A DNA stretch of 64,000 nucleotides from Oscillospiraceae bacterium (GCA_022846075.1 AP025582.1:2046001-2110000); one strand, 5' to 3'. Positions 24,407 through 32,593 are shown, counted from the stretch's first letter. Notes: generated by a model from the letters alone, not told the origin. Made by a program: numbers and translations.

Positions 24407-24841
24407 TTACAGCGGCAGCCCGCTCAGGCTTTGGGCCGCAAGGAACAGCACAAAAGCGCTGAGGGCTGGGGCGGCCTTCCCCGCCGGGCCGGAGGCCATG
24501 CGGCGGGCCATGGAGCCGTGCAGGAAGGCGGACACGCCGAAAACCACCATCCCCAGCAGGAACAGCAGGCCCATCTCCTCCGCCCCCGCCAGTCCGGCGC
24601 ACCAGGGCAGCAAGGCGAAGGAGGCCCCCGCCAGCAGAAGATTGGGCACCCAGGCCCGCTGAGCTTTGGGCGAGAGGTAGTTCTCCACCGCCAGGGCCGC
24701 CAGGGAGAAGAAGGCCAGCATGGCCACATCCAGCTTGGGGAGCACGGCCGCCGGGGAAAAGACCTTCACCAGCACCGTGATCAGGCAGGCCAACCCCAGC
24801 AGGGCGGCCAGAATGGTATTCACCAAAACGCTCTTCTTCAT
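24407..24841 (-). CDS. Small integral membrane protein of the RnfCDG operon
   Basis: 144 aa with four or five hydrophobic helices (about 6-26, 37-57, 70-88, 92-112, 126-142). ATG at 24841 lies two bases after the rnfG stop, so it is a true operon member. It does not look like RnfA or RnfE, which are about 190-200 aa with characteristic conserved cysteines; the cysteines here (C19 and WCAGL) do not fit. Its place after rnfG, where rnfE is usual, makes it a candidate substitute membrane subunit. I do not recognise the family. Confidence 0.7.
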   Translation of the reverse strand: MKKSVLVNTILAALLGLACLITVLVKVFSPAAVLPKLDVAMLAFFSLAALAVENYLSPKAQRAWVPNLLLAGASFALLPWCAGLAGAEEMGLLFLLGMVVFGVSAFLHGSMARRMASGPAGKAAPALSAFVLFLAAQSLSGLPL

Positions 24842-24843
24842 GT

Positions 24844-25380
24844 TCAGCCCCCCCATTCCGTGGCGCTGGAGGACACGTCGGCCCCCGTGACAAATGCGGC
24901 GGCGGAGTTGACCCCCTTGGCGATGGCCTTGGAGGTGACGGTGGCCCCGGTGAGGGCGTCCACGTCCTCCCCCACGGCCGCCTCCCCGGCGGTGCCCAAG
25001 AACTGGCTCAAAAAGGCCGTATCGGTGAGGGCCTCATGGCCCAGCCCGAAGGTCTCGGTCAGCGCCCGGACCACCACACCGGTGACGGTCCCCTCGTTGT
25101 CCACGCCCACCAGGAGCCGGATGCCCCCGGCGTAGCCGTCGGTGAGGGTCTCCACCACGTAGCCCGTGTCCCCCTTGTAGACGGCGGTGATGTTCTCGTC
25201 CTCCCCGTCGTATTCCTCCGGGACAAAGGCGGCGCTCCCGGGCAGGAGAACGGACATCATCTCATTTTGCTCCGCCTCGGCGTTGGCCGCGGCGGTGCCC
25301 GCCAGTCCGAACCGGGCCCCGCCCACCAGGGCGGCGGCCACAGCCAGGACGGCAATGGGCTTGATCAGGTCTTTCATCAT
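24844..25380 (-). CDS. rnfG: RnfG-like FMN-binding subunit
   Basis: 178 aa with one N-terminal membrane anchor (about 7-30) and an exported FMN_bind domain. The flavin attachment site is intact: DALTGATVTS about residues 143-152, where ApbE links FMN through phosphate to the threonine of the GAT triplet. Its ATG overlaps the rnfD stop by four bases. In Rnf complexes RnfG passes electrons on the outer membrane face. Here it may deliver them to the lipoprotein encoded upstream, since RnfA, B and E are missing. Confidence 0.9.
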   Translation of the reverse strand: MMKDLIKPIAVLAVAAALVGGARFGLAGTAAANAEAEQNEMMSVLLPGSAAFVPEEYDGEDENITAVYKGDTGYVVETLTDGYAGGIRLLVGVDNEGTVTGVVVRALTETFGLGHEALTDTAFLSQFLGTAGEAAVGEDVDALTGATVTSKAIAKGVNSAAAFVTGADVSSSATEWGG

Positions 25381-26348
25381 GCCGCCCCTCCTTTCAGAAC
25401 GCCGAAGCGCCGGGGCGCGGTATACCGGTCGATGGCCCACACGGCGGCGTTCATCAGCAGGATGGCGTAGGTCACCCCGCCGGGGAAGAGGCCGGTGTAG
25501 CGGAAGACCACGGTCAGAACGCCGCAGCCCAGGCCGTAGAGCAGCTGGCCTTTGGGATTTGTGGGAGAGGTGGCGTAATCGGTGGCCATGAAGATGGCCC
25601 CCAGCATCACGCCGCCGCCGAAGATGCTGTAAAGCATCCACTGAACGGGGTCCTGCCCCTTGGAAAAGAGCAGGGACAGCACCGCCACGGAGCCCAGGTA
25701 GGCCGCCGGGATCCGCGGGGAGATGACCTTGCGGACCACCAGGTAGGCCCCGCCCAGAAGCAGGGCCAAGGCCGAGGCCTCCCCGATGCACCCGGCCACG
25801 TTGCCCAGGAACATGTCCAGCAGGGACGCCTCAGGCAGGGCGGGCATCTGCATATGGTGCAGGGGGGTGGCGGCGGTCACCGCGTCGGCGGCGGAGCCCA
25901 AGAGGGGCAGGTCCTGCCCCAGGGCGGCAAACCGGGTCATGGCGGCGGGCCAGAAGAGGACCAGCAGGGCCCGGCCGGCCAGGGCGGGGTTGAAAATGTT
26001 CTGGCCGATGCCGCCGCAGAGGGCTTTCACCACCACGATGGCAAAGACGCCGCCCACCGCCGCCAGCCAATAGGGCACGGTGGCGGGCAGGGTCATGGCC
26101 AGCAGGACGCCGGTGACGGCGGCGGAGCCGTCGGGCAGGGTGTTGTGCTGATGGGTCAGCGCCCGGTAGAGCCCCTCGGCGGCCAGACAGGCCGCCACGC
26201 ATGCCGCCGTCACCAGCAGAGCCCGGGGGCCGTAGACCACGGTCCCGGCCACCAGGGCGGGGATCAGGGCGATGAGCACGTCCCGCATGATGGAGCCCGT
26301 GCTCTCCTTCCCCCGGATGTGGGGAGAGGATGTCACTGTCAGTTTCAT
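25377..26348 (-). CDS. rnfD: RnfD/NqrB-like membrane flavoprotein
   Basis: 323-aa integral membrane protein with about nine or ten helices, starting MKLTVTSSPHIRGKESTGSI as RnfD does. The covalent flavin site is likely the threonine in DAVTAATPLHHM; GGIGQNIFNPALAGRA and FMATDYATSPTNPKG are diagnostic of the family. It overlaps rnfC by four bases and rnfG by four bases, so the three are made together. It should carry electrons across the membrane between RnfC and RnfG. Confidence 0.94.
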   Translation of the reverse strand: MKLTVTSSPHIRGKESTGSIMRDVLIALIPALVAGTVVYGPRALLVTAACVAACLAAEGLYRALTHQHNTLPDGSAAVTGVLLAMTLPATVPYWLAAVGGVFAIVVVKALCGGIGQNIFNPALAGRALLVLFWPAAMTRFAALGQDLPLLGSAADAVTAATPLHHMQMPALPEASLLDMFLGNVAGCIGEASALALLLGGAYLVVRKVISPRIPAAYLGSVAVLSLLFSKGQDPVQWMLYSIFGGGVMLGAIFMATDYATSPTNPKGQLLYGLGCGVLTVVFRYTGLFPGGVTYAILLMNAAVWAIDRYTAPRRFGVLKGGAA

Positions 26349-27655
26349 GCCTGCTTCCCCTCCTTCAAAGTTCGTTTTCCTACCCGGAACCGCTCCACCA
26401 AAGGAAGCTTGCCGGGGCAGACATAGGCACAGCAGCCGCACTCGATGCAGTCGGCCAGATGGAGCCGCTCCAGCTCGGCCAGATCCCCCGCCTGCTCATA
26501 GCGGTAGAGGTACAAGGGCTGGAGGAGCATGGGGCAGGCCTCGGTGCATTTCCCGCAGCGGATGCAGTGGGGGTGGCCGCTCTCCCCGTTCTGGGCATTG
26601 GACAGGCACAGGACGGCGTTGACGCCCTTTACCAAGGGAGCGCTCAGGTCGGTCTGGGCCACGCCCATCATGGGGCCGCCCGAGACCACCTTCCACACGT
26701 CGTCGGTCAGGCCGCCGGCGGCGGCCACGGCCTCCTCAAAGGAAGCGCCGATGCGGACGATCAGGTTCTTGGGCTCCTTGACGGCCTCGCCGGTGACGGT
26801 GACGATGCGCTTCACCACCGGCTCCCCCTCGTAGACCGCCTTGTAGACCGAGGCGAAGGTGGCGGCGTTGAACACGGCGCACCCCACGTCCTTGGGCAGG
26901 CCGCCGGGGGGCACCTCCCGGCCGGTGACCGACTGGATGAGCTGTTTCTCCGCCCCCTGGGGATAGCGGGTGGGCAGCACCTTCAGCTCGATGCCGGGGA
27001 AGTCCTTCAGCTGTCCCTCCAGCACGGCGATGGCCTCGGTCTTGTTATCCTCAACGGCCAGTACCGCCCGTTTGGACTCCAGCACCCGCATCAGCACCCC
27101 CATCCCCCGCAGGACTTGCTCGGGATAGGTGCACAGCAGGCTGTCGTCGGCGGTGATGTAAGGCTCGCACTCGCAGGCGTTGGCGATCACGGTGTCCACC
27201 TTGCCCATGCCGGTGATGGTCTTCACGTCGGTGGGGAAGGTGGCGCCGCCCATGCCCACGATGCCCGCCTCCCGGATGATGGACACCAGCTCCTCGGCGG
27301 AGAGGCCCTCCGGATCCAGGTGGGGCGTCAGCGCAGAGGCCGGGGTATCCTGGTAGTCGTTTTCAATGACCACCGCCATGCACGTCCCGCCGCCGGGATG
27401 GGGCCGGGGCTCCACGGCCAGCACCCTGCCGGAGACCGAGGCGTGGACCGGCACGCACATGCCGGGGCCGTCGCCGATCTTCTGGCCCAGTCCCACCAGA
27501 TCCCCCGGCTTCACCAGGGGCTCGCAGGGGGCGCCGATATGCTGGCGCAGGGGGATGACCACCTCACGGGGGATGGGGGCCGGGACAGGGTCGTTCCGGC
27601 CGGTCAGTTCTTTGCGGCCCGCCGGATGGACGCCGCCAAAAAACAGGTGTCTCAT
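26345..27655 (-). CDS. rnfC: RnfC-like NADH-oxidising iron-sulfur subunit
   Basis: 436 aa. The order is: N-terminal RnfC barrel domain (FFGGVHP), the flavin/NADH-binding region with GIVGMGGATFPT (about 130-141), the SLBB-like domain, then two [4Fe-4S] motifs, CIRCGKCTEACP and CIECGCCAYVCP, near the C-terminus. In Rnf complexes it takes electrons from NADH on the cytoplasmic side. ATG at 27655 follows GAGGTGAG. It comes 17 bases after apbE. No rnfB (ferredoxin-side) gene is present, so NADH is the only evident electron source. Confidence 0.94.
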   Translation of the reverse strand: MRHLFFGGVHPAGRKELTGRNDPVPAPIPREVVIPLRQHIGAPCEPLVKPGDLVGLGQKIGDGPGMCVPVHASVSGRVLAVEPRPHPGGGTCMAVVIENDYQDTPASALTPHLDPEGLSAEELVSIIREAGIVGMGGATFPTDVKTITGMGKVDTVIANACECEPYITADDSLLCTYPEQVLRGMGVLMRVLESKRAVLAVEDNKTEAIAVLEGQLKDFPGIELKVLPTRYPQGAEKQLIQSVTGREVPPGGLPKDVGCAVFNAATFASVYKAVYEGEPVVKRIVTVTGEAVKEPKNLIVRIGASFEEAVAAAGGLTDDVWKVVSGGPMMGVAQTDLSAPLVKGVNAVLCLSNAQNGESGHPHCIRCGKCTEACPMLLQPLYLYRYEQAGDLAELERLHLADCIECGCCAYVCPGKLPLVERFRVGKRTLKEGKQA

Positions 27656-27672
27656 TTTCTCACCTCAACAAA

Positions 27673-28713
27673 TCATGTACGAAGCAGTTCGGAGAAACCG
27701 GGGCTGTAAAACTCGTTCCCGTCCCCGTCCACCCACAGGGCCTCTGCCCCACAGCGGTCCAGCAACGCCTGTCCCGCCTCCCGGGGCAGGGTGTAAAGGG
27801 CCGTGGACAAAGCGTCGGCCAGGCCGGAGTCGCCGCACAGGATGGTCACCGCCCGCCAGTACCCGGCGGGAAACAGGGTGTCCGGGTCAATGATGTGGTG
27901 GTAGCGGACTCCGTCCACCGTGTAGTAGCGCTGGTAATCGCCGCTGGTGACCACGGAGCCGTCGGTGACGTAGACGGTGTGGAGGTAGTCCTCCCGTCCG
28001 CCGTCCGGGTCCTGGACCCCCACCACCCAGGGGGCGTCCCCCTGGGGCTTGGGCCCGGTGGCCCGGACATTGCCCCCCACGCTGACCAGCAGTCCAGAGG
28101 GCAGGCCCTCGCAAACCCGCTCCACGGCGTAGCCCTTGGCCACCGCCCCCACGTCCAGCCGGAGGTCCGGGTCGGTGATCTCAACGGTGGCGGCCGCCTC
28201 ATCGATAACGACGCGGTCGAAGCCGGTGTGCTCCGCCGCGGCCCGGAGGGCCTGGATATCGGGGAGAGCGGCCTGTTCCGGGTCCTCCACCCCCTCCTCC
28301 CGGGCCTCGTGCCACAGGGAGAGCACGCTCCCCATGGTCACATCCACCCGGCCGCCGGTGCTCTCATAGAGCTCCCGGCAGAAGAGCAGCAGGTCGACGA
28401 TCCGTCCGTCCACCGCCACGGCCCCGCCTCCGGCGCTGTCGTTGAGGGCCTTCAGGTTCACAATGCCCTCGTAGTCGTTGTAGATATCAAAGAGCTGGTG
28501 GTATTCCAGCAGTTCGTCGTGGAAGCGCTGGGTGACGGCCCGGAAGTCCTCCTCACTCTCGGCGTAGCCCACCACGGTGGTCACCGTGTCAAATAGGGTA
28601 AGGAAGCTGGCCTCGTACCGTTTGGGTGTCCGCTCCTCCGCCGCCCGGGCCCCGCAGCCCGTGAGGGTAAGGAGGACCACCAGGGACAGGGACAGCCATC
28701 GCTTTTTGTTCAT
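27673..28713 (-). CDS. apbE: ApbE-type FMN transferase lipoprotein
   Basis: 346-aa lipoprotein: signal peptide with lipobox LTGC (Cys about residue 20), then the ApbE fold. Visible landmarks are VDVTMGSVLSLW, LDVGAVAKGYAVERV and the Mg-binding region near the C-terminus (DSGLADALSTALYTLP). It uses FAD to attach FMN to threonine or serine of exported flavoproteins. Chosen ATG at 28713 has GGAGG 6 bases upstream. Its neighbours RnfD, RnfG and the duplicated lipoprotein are the expected substrates. Confidence 0.94.
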   Translation of the reverse strand: MNKKRWLSLSLVVLLTLTGCGARAAEERTPKRYEASFLTLFDTVTTVVGYAESEEDFRAVTQRFHDELLEYHQLFDIYNDYEGIVNLKALNDSAGGGAVAVDGRIVDLLLFCRELYESTGGRVDVTMGSVLSLWHEAREEGVEDPEQAALPDIQALRAAAEHTGFDRVVIDEAAATVEITDPDLRLDVGAVAKGYAVERVCEGLPSGLLVSVGGNVRATGPKPQGDAPWVVGVQDPDGGREDYLHTVYVTDGSVVTSGDYQRYYTVDGVRYHHIIDPDTLFPAGYWRAVTILCGDSGLADALSTALYTLPREAGQALLDRCGAEALWVDGDGNEFYSPGFSELLRT

Positions 28714-28753
28714 GCCGGTCCTCCTTTTCCGAATCACGGATTAAAATCAGTCC

Positions 28754-29818
28754 TTAGACGGCCTTCTCGATCAGCTCCTGGAACTCGGTGATCCCGATGG
28801 TCACGGAGGAGGCCAGGTCGGCGTCGGTGGCGCTGCCGTGGTCGTCCACGGCGATGCCGGTGATCTCGCTGACGGTCTTGCCGGTGACATACTCACAGAA
28901 GGCGGCGGCCTGCTCGTTCCACTCCTTGCCGATGGAGGAGGCCTTCCGCATGTCGTAGGCGTCGCCCAGCTCGTTCTTGCTGGCCTGGGGCGCGGCCAGG
29001 TCGGTGGTGATGGCGCCGGCGGCGTCGAAGTTCACGTTGGCCTGGACCGCGTCGATGGAGCAGCTGGTGACGGTGTCCCCATTCAGGGTGACGGCGGCCA
29101 CGGTGGTATAGGCCTGGGCCAGGCCGTCGGCCTCGGCGGTGGCGTCCTTGCTCTTGCTCATATTGGTGACGGTGGTGAGGGCCAGCTTATCCCCGGCCTG
29201 GGCGCCCAGATGGGCGGCGTTGGCCACGGCGGCCTCGATGCCCTCCAGGAAGCCGCCCACGGTGACGGTGACGGAGGAGGCCAGATCGGCGTCGGCGGCC
29301 TTGCCGCTGTCGTCGATGGCGATGCCCTTCAGCTCTTCCACCGTCTTGCCCACGGCGTACTCGGCGAAGGCGGCGGCCTGCTCATCCCACTCCTTGCCGA
29401 TGGCGCTGGCCTTGCGCATACCGTAGTCATCGCCCCGCTCGTTCTTGCTGGCGAACTCGGTGTCCAGGGGAGTGACCAGCTTGCCCTCGGCGTCGAAGTT
29501 GATCTTGGCCTGGACGGCGTCGATGACGCAGGAGTCGATGACCCCGTCGTCGGTGACGGTGACCGCCACCAGGGCGATGTCGGCCTGGGCCAGGCCCTCG
29601 CCCTCAGCGGAGGCGTCCTTGCTGCTCTTCACGCCGGTGATCACGGACAGGCCGGTCTTTACGGCCCCCTCAGTGACGGCGGCGGAAGGGGCGGCGGATT
29701 CCACGGGGGCCTCGGAGGGGGCGGGCGTGCCGGCGGCGGGCTTCCCGGCGCAGCCGGCCAGCAGGCCGGCGGTCAGGCTCAGGGACAGGGCGGCGAGAGA
29801 GAGTTTCTTCATGTTCAT
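28754..29818 (-). CDS. Lipoprotein with two tandem FMN_bind-like domains
   Basis: 354 aa: signal peptide with lipobox LLAGC (C23), an Ala/Pro/Ser/Glu linker to about residue 55, and two copies of one domain (about 58-200 and 216-354). Shared features include TVTNxDG-like strands, SCxIDAVQAxxNFDA, ASKNExGDxYxMRKASxIGKEW, EQAAAFxEYxxGKTVxEx and DADLASSVT. The plan resembles PplA of Listeria (two FMN domains on a lipoprotein), but the SGAT flavin site is replaced by LASSVT, so linkage, if any, would be to serine. GGAGG lies 9 bases before ATG at 29818. It is probably the outer electron carrier of this operon (inference). Confidence 0.72.
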   Translation of the reverse strand: MNMKKLSLAALSLSLTAGLLAGCAGKPAAGTPAPSEAPVESAAPSAAVTEGAVKTGLSVITGVKSSKDASAEGEGLAQADIALVAVTVTDDGVIDSCVIDAVQAKINFDAEGKLVTPLDTEFASKNERGDDYGMRKASAIGKEWDEQAAAFAEYAVGKTVEELKGIAIDDSGKAADADLASSVTVTVGGFLEGIEAAVANAAHLGAQAGDKLALTTVTNMSKSKDATAEADGLAQAYTTVAAVTLNGDTVTSCSIDAVQANVNFDAAGAITTDLAAPQASKNELGDAYDMRKASSIGKEWNEQAAAFCEYVTGKTVSEITGIAVDDHGSATDADLASSVTIGITEFQELIEKAV

Positions 29819-29838
29819 CTTGATGTACCTCCATTTTT

Positions 29839-30168
29839 TCATTCGGCTGTGTGTTCGTTCTGCTTCATTTCGAAGTGGATCAGGAAGGACAGAAGCGCGC
29901 GCAGGGCGATGACGGCGCCCAGGACGGTCAGCTCCTTGAGATCCCGGACCAGCACGGTCTTGAGGATCTCGGCCGCCATTTTGAACTCCAAGCTCAGCGC
30001 CAGGCCGTTGGCCAGGCGGAACTTGATGTCGCTGGGCTTCCCCGTGACAAGGCCCTTCAGATACCGCCCGAAGGCGGCCGCTGAGGAGACCCCCACCACG
30101 AAAATGCCCATCATCTCACAAAGGGGGATGAGAAAGGAGAGGACCCATTCAATCACGTTCTCCAGCAT
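29839..30168 (-). CDS. DUF1622 membrane protein
   Basis: 109 aa, two or three hydrophobic helices, with the family pattern RLANGLALSLEFKMAAEILKTVL and VLGAVIALRALLSFLIHFEM. DUF1622 proteins are widespread and functionally unknown. ATG at 30168 follows AGGAGG by 6 bases and overlaps the kinase gene by 20 bases, so it is coupled to it; the lipoprotein gene follows after 20 bases. Its membership in an electron-transfer operon hints at a membrane role in that process. Confidence 0.85.
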   Translation of the reverse strand: MLENVIEWVLSFLIPLCEMMGIFVVGVSSAAAFGRYLKGLVTGKPSDIKFRLANGLALSLEFKMAAEILKTVLVRDLKELTVLGAVIALRALLSFLIHFEMKQNEHTAE

Positions 30169-30676
30169 GGGATACCTCCTGTGAGAGTGTGGGGGCGTTC
30201 CTCCGCCCCCGCATGACCTTGAGCGCCACGAACTGGCTGAGCAGCTCCACCGTTCCCTCCACGCCCAGAGGGCCGCAGTCCACCGTCAGGTCATAGCGGG
30301 CCAGGTCGGCCCACTTGCCCCCGGTGCACACGCCGTAGCGGCGGGACCGCTCCCTGTCCTGGCGCAGGGCCTCCCGCCGGGCCTCCCCCTCGGGAAGCCC
30401 GTACTGGCGGACGATCCGCTCCACCCGGTGGTCCATGTCGCTGTGGAGAAAGACCCGGATGAGCCCCTCGGTGCCGGAGAGCACATGGTCGGCGCAGAAC
30501 CCCAGGATGACGCAGGGCCCCGCCTGGGCCATGGCCCGGATGGCGGCGAAGCGCTGGCGGTCGTCCCCATCCACGTCCAAATCGGCGTCGTGGCACGCGA
30601 TGCCCAGCCGCCGGGCCAACCGCTGGCCGATCTCCTTGCCGCCGCTTCCGTATTTGCGCCCGATGGTGATGACCAC
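30149..30676 (-). CDS. Cytidylate-kinase-like P-loop protein
   Basis: 175 aa with the nucleotide-binding loop GRKYGSGGKEIGQRLARRLG at residues 6-25, followed by a phosphotransfer core (HRVERIVRQYGL, RRYGVCTGGKWADLARYDL). This is the cytidylate-kinase-like family (PF13189 type), distinct from Cmk. Substrate is unknown. GTG start at 30676 follows GGGGGGAG. It is the first gene of the redox operon, and a near-perfect Rex box lies 14 bases upstream of its start. Confidence 0.82.
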   Translation of the reverse strand: MVITIGRKYGSGGKEIGQRLARRLGIACHDADLDVDGDDRQRFAAIRAMAQAGPCVILGFCADHVLSGTEGLIRVFLHSDMDHRVERIVRQYGLPEGEARREALRQDRERSRRYGVCTGGKWADLARYDLTVDCGPLGVEGTVELLSQFVALKVMRGRRNAPTLSQEVSHAGERD

Positions 30677-30689
30677 CCCGCTCCCCCCT

Positions 30690-30707
30690 TTGTGAAATTT
30701 CTCACAA
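30690..30707. promoter_or_regulatory. Rex box upstream of the RnfCDG operon
   Basis: TTGTGAAATTTCTCACAA matches the Rex consensus TTGTGAA-N4-TTCACAA at every fixed position except one. It lies between the (unidentified) promoter and the ribosome site of the first gene, so bound Rex would block transcription when NADH is low. A Crp/Fnr-type protein (TGTGA-N6-TCACA) is an alternative reader. No rex gene is in the window. Confidence 0.72.
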
Positions 30708-30780
30708 TCGCAGTGTAACTGTAAAACCTTAATGCCAGATAGATGGAGCCTTAATATTCATTTAGGTTGTGTAAAAAGCG

Positions 30781-30818
30781 AAAAAGAATGTCGTGAAACA
30801 TGGTGTTTCACGACATTC
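30781..30818 (-). terminator. Terminator of the sensor kinase gene at 30833
   Basis: A perfect 15-bp stem (30786-30800 with 30804-30818, loop TGG) is followed on the minus strand by TTTTT. Confidence 0.88.
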
Positions 30819-30832
30819 CTGGAAACTTTTAT

Positions 30833-32581
30833 TCAATCTTCCTCTCCCGCCCTGTCCCGCAGGGGGAACGTGACGGTAAACGCCGCGCCCCCGCCGGGGG
30901 CGGTGCTCAGCTCGATGGACCCCTGGTGCTCCTCCACCACCTGCCGGACGATGGCCAGGCCCAGTCCGGTGCCCCGGCCCGCCTCCTTTGTGGTATAAAA
31001 GGGCTCAAAGATATGCTCCCGGGCCTCCTCCGGGATGCCCGGCCCGGTGTCGGACACCCGCAGCCGGATAAGGGCGCCGTCCGCCCAGGTGGACACCGTC
31101 ACCGTCCCGCCCCGCTCCTCCATGGCCTGGAAAGCGTTGAGCATCAGGTTGAGGAGCATCTGGGACAGCTGGGTCTCATTTCCGTAGAGCCACAGGTGGC
31201 GGCAGTTCAGTTCGGTCTCCACCGCCACACCGGGGGGCTGGGCGGGCGCCACCACCCCCAGCACCTTTTGGACCAGCTCGTCCGGGGAGACAAACTGGAA
31301 GGTGAGGGCGTTGTTTTTTCTCGACAGGTCGGAGAGCCGGGAGATGATCTCCTTGGCCTTCCGGGAGGAGTTGTAGATCTCCAGAACGTTGTCGTAGAGC
31401 TCCGTCTCCTCCGCGGGTAGCTTTTCCAGCGTAAGGATGCTGTACCCCATGATGGGGGTCAGCAGGTTGTTAAACTCGTGGGCGATGGAGGAGGTGAGTG
31501 TGCCGATGGTCTCCAGCCGTTGGTGGTGGGCCAGCTCCTGGGTCTTGCGGTTGAGCTCTTCCATGGCCTCGTTTTTCCTGCGCAGGACCTCCAGCTCCCG
31601 GAACTCCCGCTCCCCGCGCCGCCTGGTCCGCAGGGTCAGGACCACCAGAAGCACCACGCCCGCCACCACCATCCCGCCATAGGCCAGCAGGCGGATGGCC
31701 GCCGTGTGGAGCGGCCTGATGACCCCGTCGTAGTCCACCGACACCCCTACGGCAAAAAATCCGTTGTTCCCCTCCCCGGCGGGGAGAACCGCTATCCGGG
31801 CGGTATAGCGCTTCCCCTCCAGGCAGTCGGCGGTGTCATAAAAGGCAGTCCCCTCCTCCCCCGCCCGCTGGCGCTCCAGCAGGAAGGTCAGGCCTCCGTA
31901 GTCGCAGCTCGTCCCGTCCAGCGCCTCCACCAGGTCCACCCGGGTCCCCTCCCGGACGCGGTGGAGCAAAGTCTGCCCCCCGGCGTCCAACAGCAGGATA
32001 CGGTCCTGGGTGCCGGAGGTCAGATCCCCCGCCACCCGCTGATAAAAGCCGGGCAGATCCATGAGGGCGGCGTAGCTCAGGCCGCCCCCCATCTCCCGGA
32101 CAAAGGCCAGATAGATGTTCCCCGCCCCGTCCAGGCAGGGGCGGACGGCGCCCTTGCCCACCTCCCGCCCGGCATTGGGCGGGATCACGTAATCCGTCGT
32201 GCCGCTGGTGGAGAGAAGGACCTGCCCGTCCCGAATGGCCAGCATGGCCGTAATGAGTTCATCCTGGGCCAGAACGTTCTCCCTCATATGGCTCAGCAAA
32301 GTCTCCGAGTCTCCCTCGGTCCGCCAGCGGATCTCCGCCGACCGGAAGCCCCAGCGCTCCACGGTGTCGTCCAGGCTCTCCCCATACCGGCTCAGATAGC
32401 TGGCTACGCTCCGGTCCACGGACCGGGCCAGGCTGAAGAGCTTCTCGTCCTCGCTGGCGAGGATGATGTCCTCATATTTGGTAAAGACCCGCCCCACCAT
32501 GACGATGCCGGTGATGATAAGGGCCAGGATCAGCCCCAGAGCCGCAAAAAACCGCCTTCTTCTTTTCTGGATCGACTCCAC
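30833..32581 (-). CDS. Sensor histidine kinase with large extracellular domain
   Basis: 582 aa: TM1 (about 12-31), an extracellular region of about 265 residues with a Cache-like strand pattern, TM2 (297-318) and a coiled segment. HisKA follows with H368 in SSIAHEFNNLLTPIMGY and HATPase_c with DTGPGIP and GTGLGLAIV. The HEFNN form is common in hybrid-type and NtrB-like kinases. GTG start at 32581 follows GGGGGTGG. It is divergent from the response-regulator gene at 32664, its probable partner. The ligand is unknown; closeness to the electron-transfer operon suggests a related signal. Confidence 0.93.
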   Translation of the reverse strand: MESIQKRRRRFFAALGLILALIITGIVMVGRVFTKYEDIILASEDEKLFSLARSVDRSVASYLSRYGESLDDTVERWGFRSAEIRWRTEGDSETLLSHMRENVLAQDELITAMLAIRDGQVLLSTSGTTDYVIPPNAGREVGKGAVRPCLDGAGNIYLAFVREMGGGLSYAALMDLPGFYQRVAGDLTSGTQDRILLLDAGGQTLLHRVREGTRVDLVEALDGTSCDYGGLTFLLERQRAGEEGTAFYDTADCLEGKRYTARIAVLPAGEGNNGFFAVGVSVDYDGVIRPLHTAAIRLLAYGGMVVAGVVLLVVLTLRTRRRGEREFRELEVLRRKNEAMEELNRKTQELAHHQRLETIGTLTSSIAHEFNNLLTPIMGYSILTLEKLPAEETELYDNVLEIYNSSRKAKEIISRLSDLSRKNNALTFQFVSPDELVQKVLGVVAPAQPPGVAVETELNCRHLWLYGNETQLSQMLLNLMLNAFQAMEERGGTVTVSTWADGALIRLRVSDTGPGIPEEAREHIFEPFYTTKEAGRGTGLGLAIVRQVVEEHQGSIELSTAPGGGAAFTVTFPLRDRAGEED

Positions 32582-32593
32582 AGCCCCACCCCC

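Noticed and set aside
24407-27655. A complete Rnf complex
   Set aside because: Only C, D and G are recognisable; no RnfA, RnfB or RnfE pattern was found on either strand in this region.
30690-30707. Crp-type operator as the first reading of the palindrome
   Set aside because: TGTGA-N6-TCACA does fit, but the longer TTGTGAA...TCACAA match and the redox content of the operon favour Rex; kept as the alternative.
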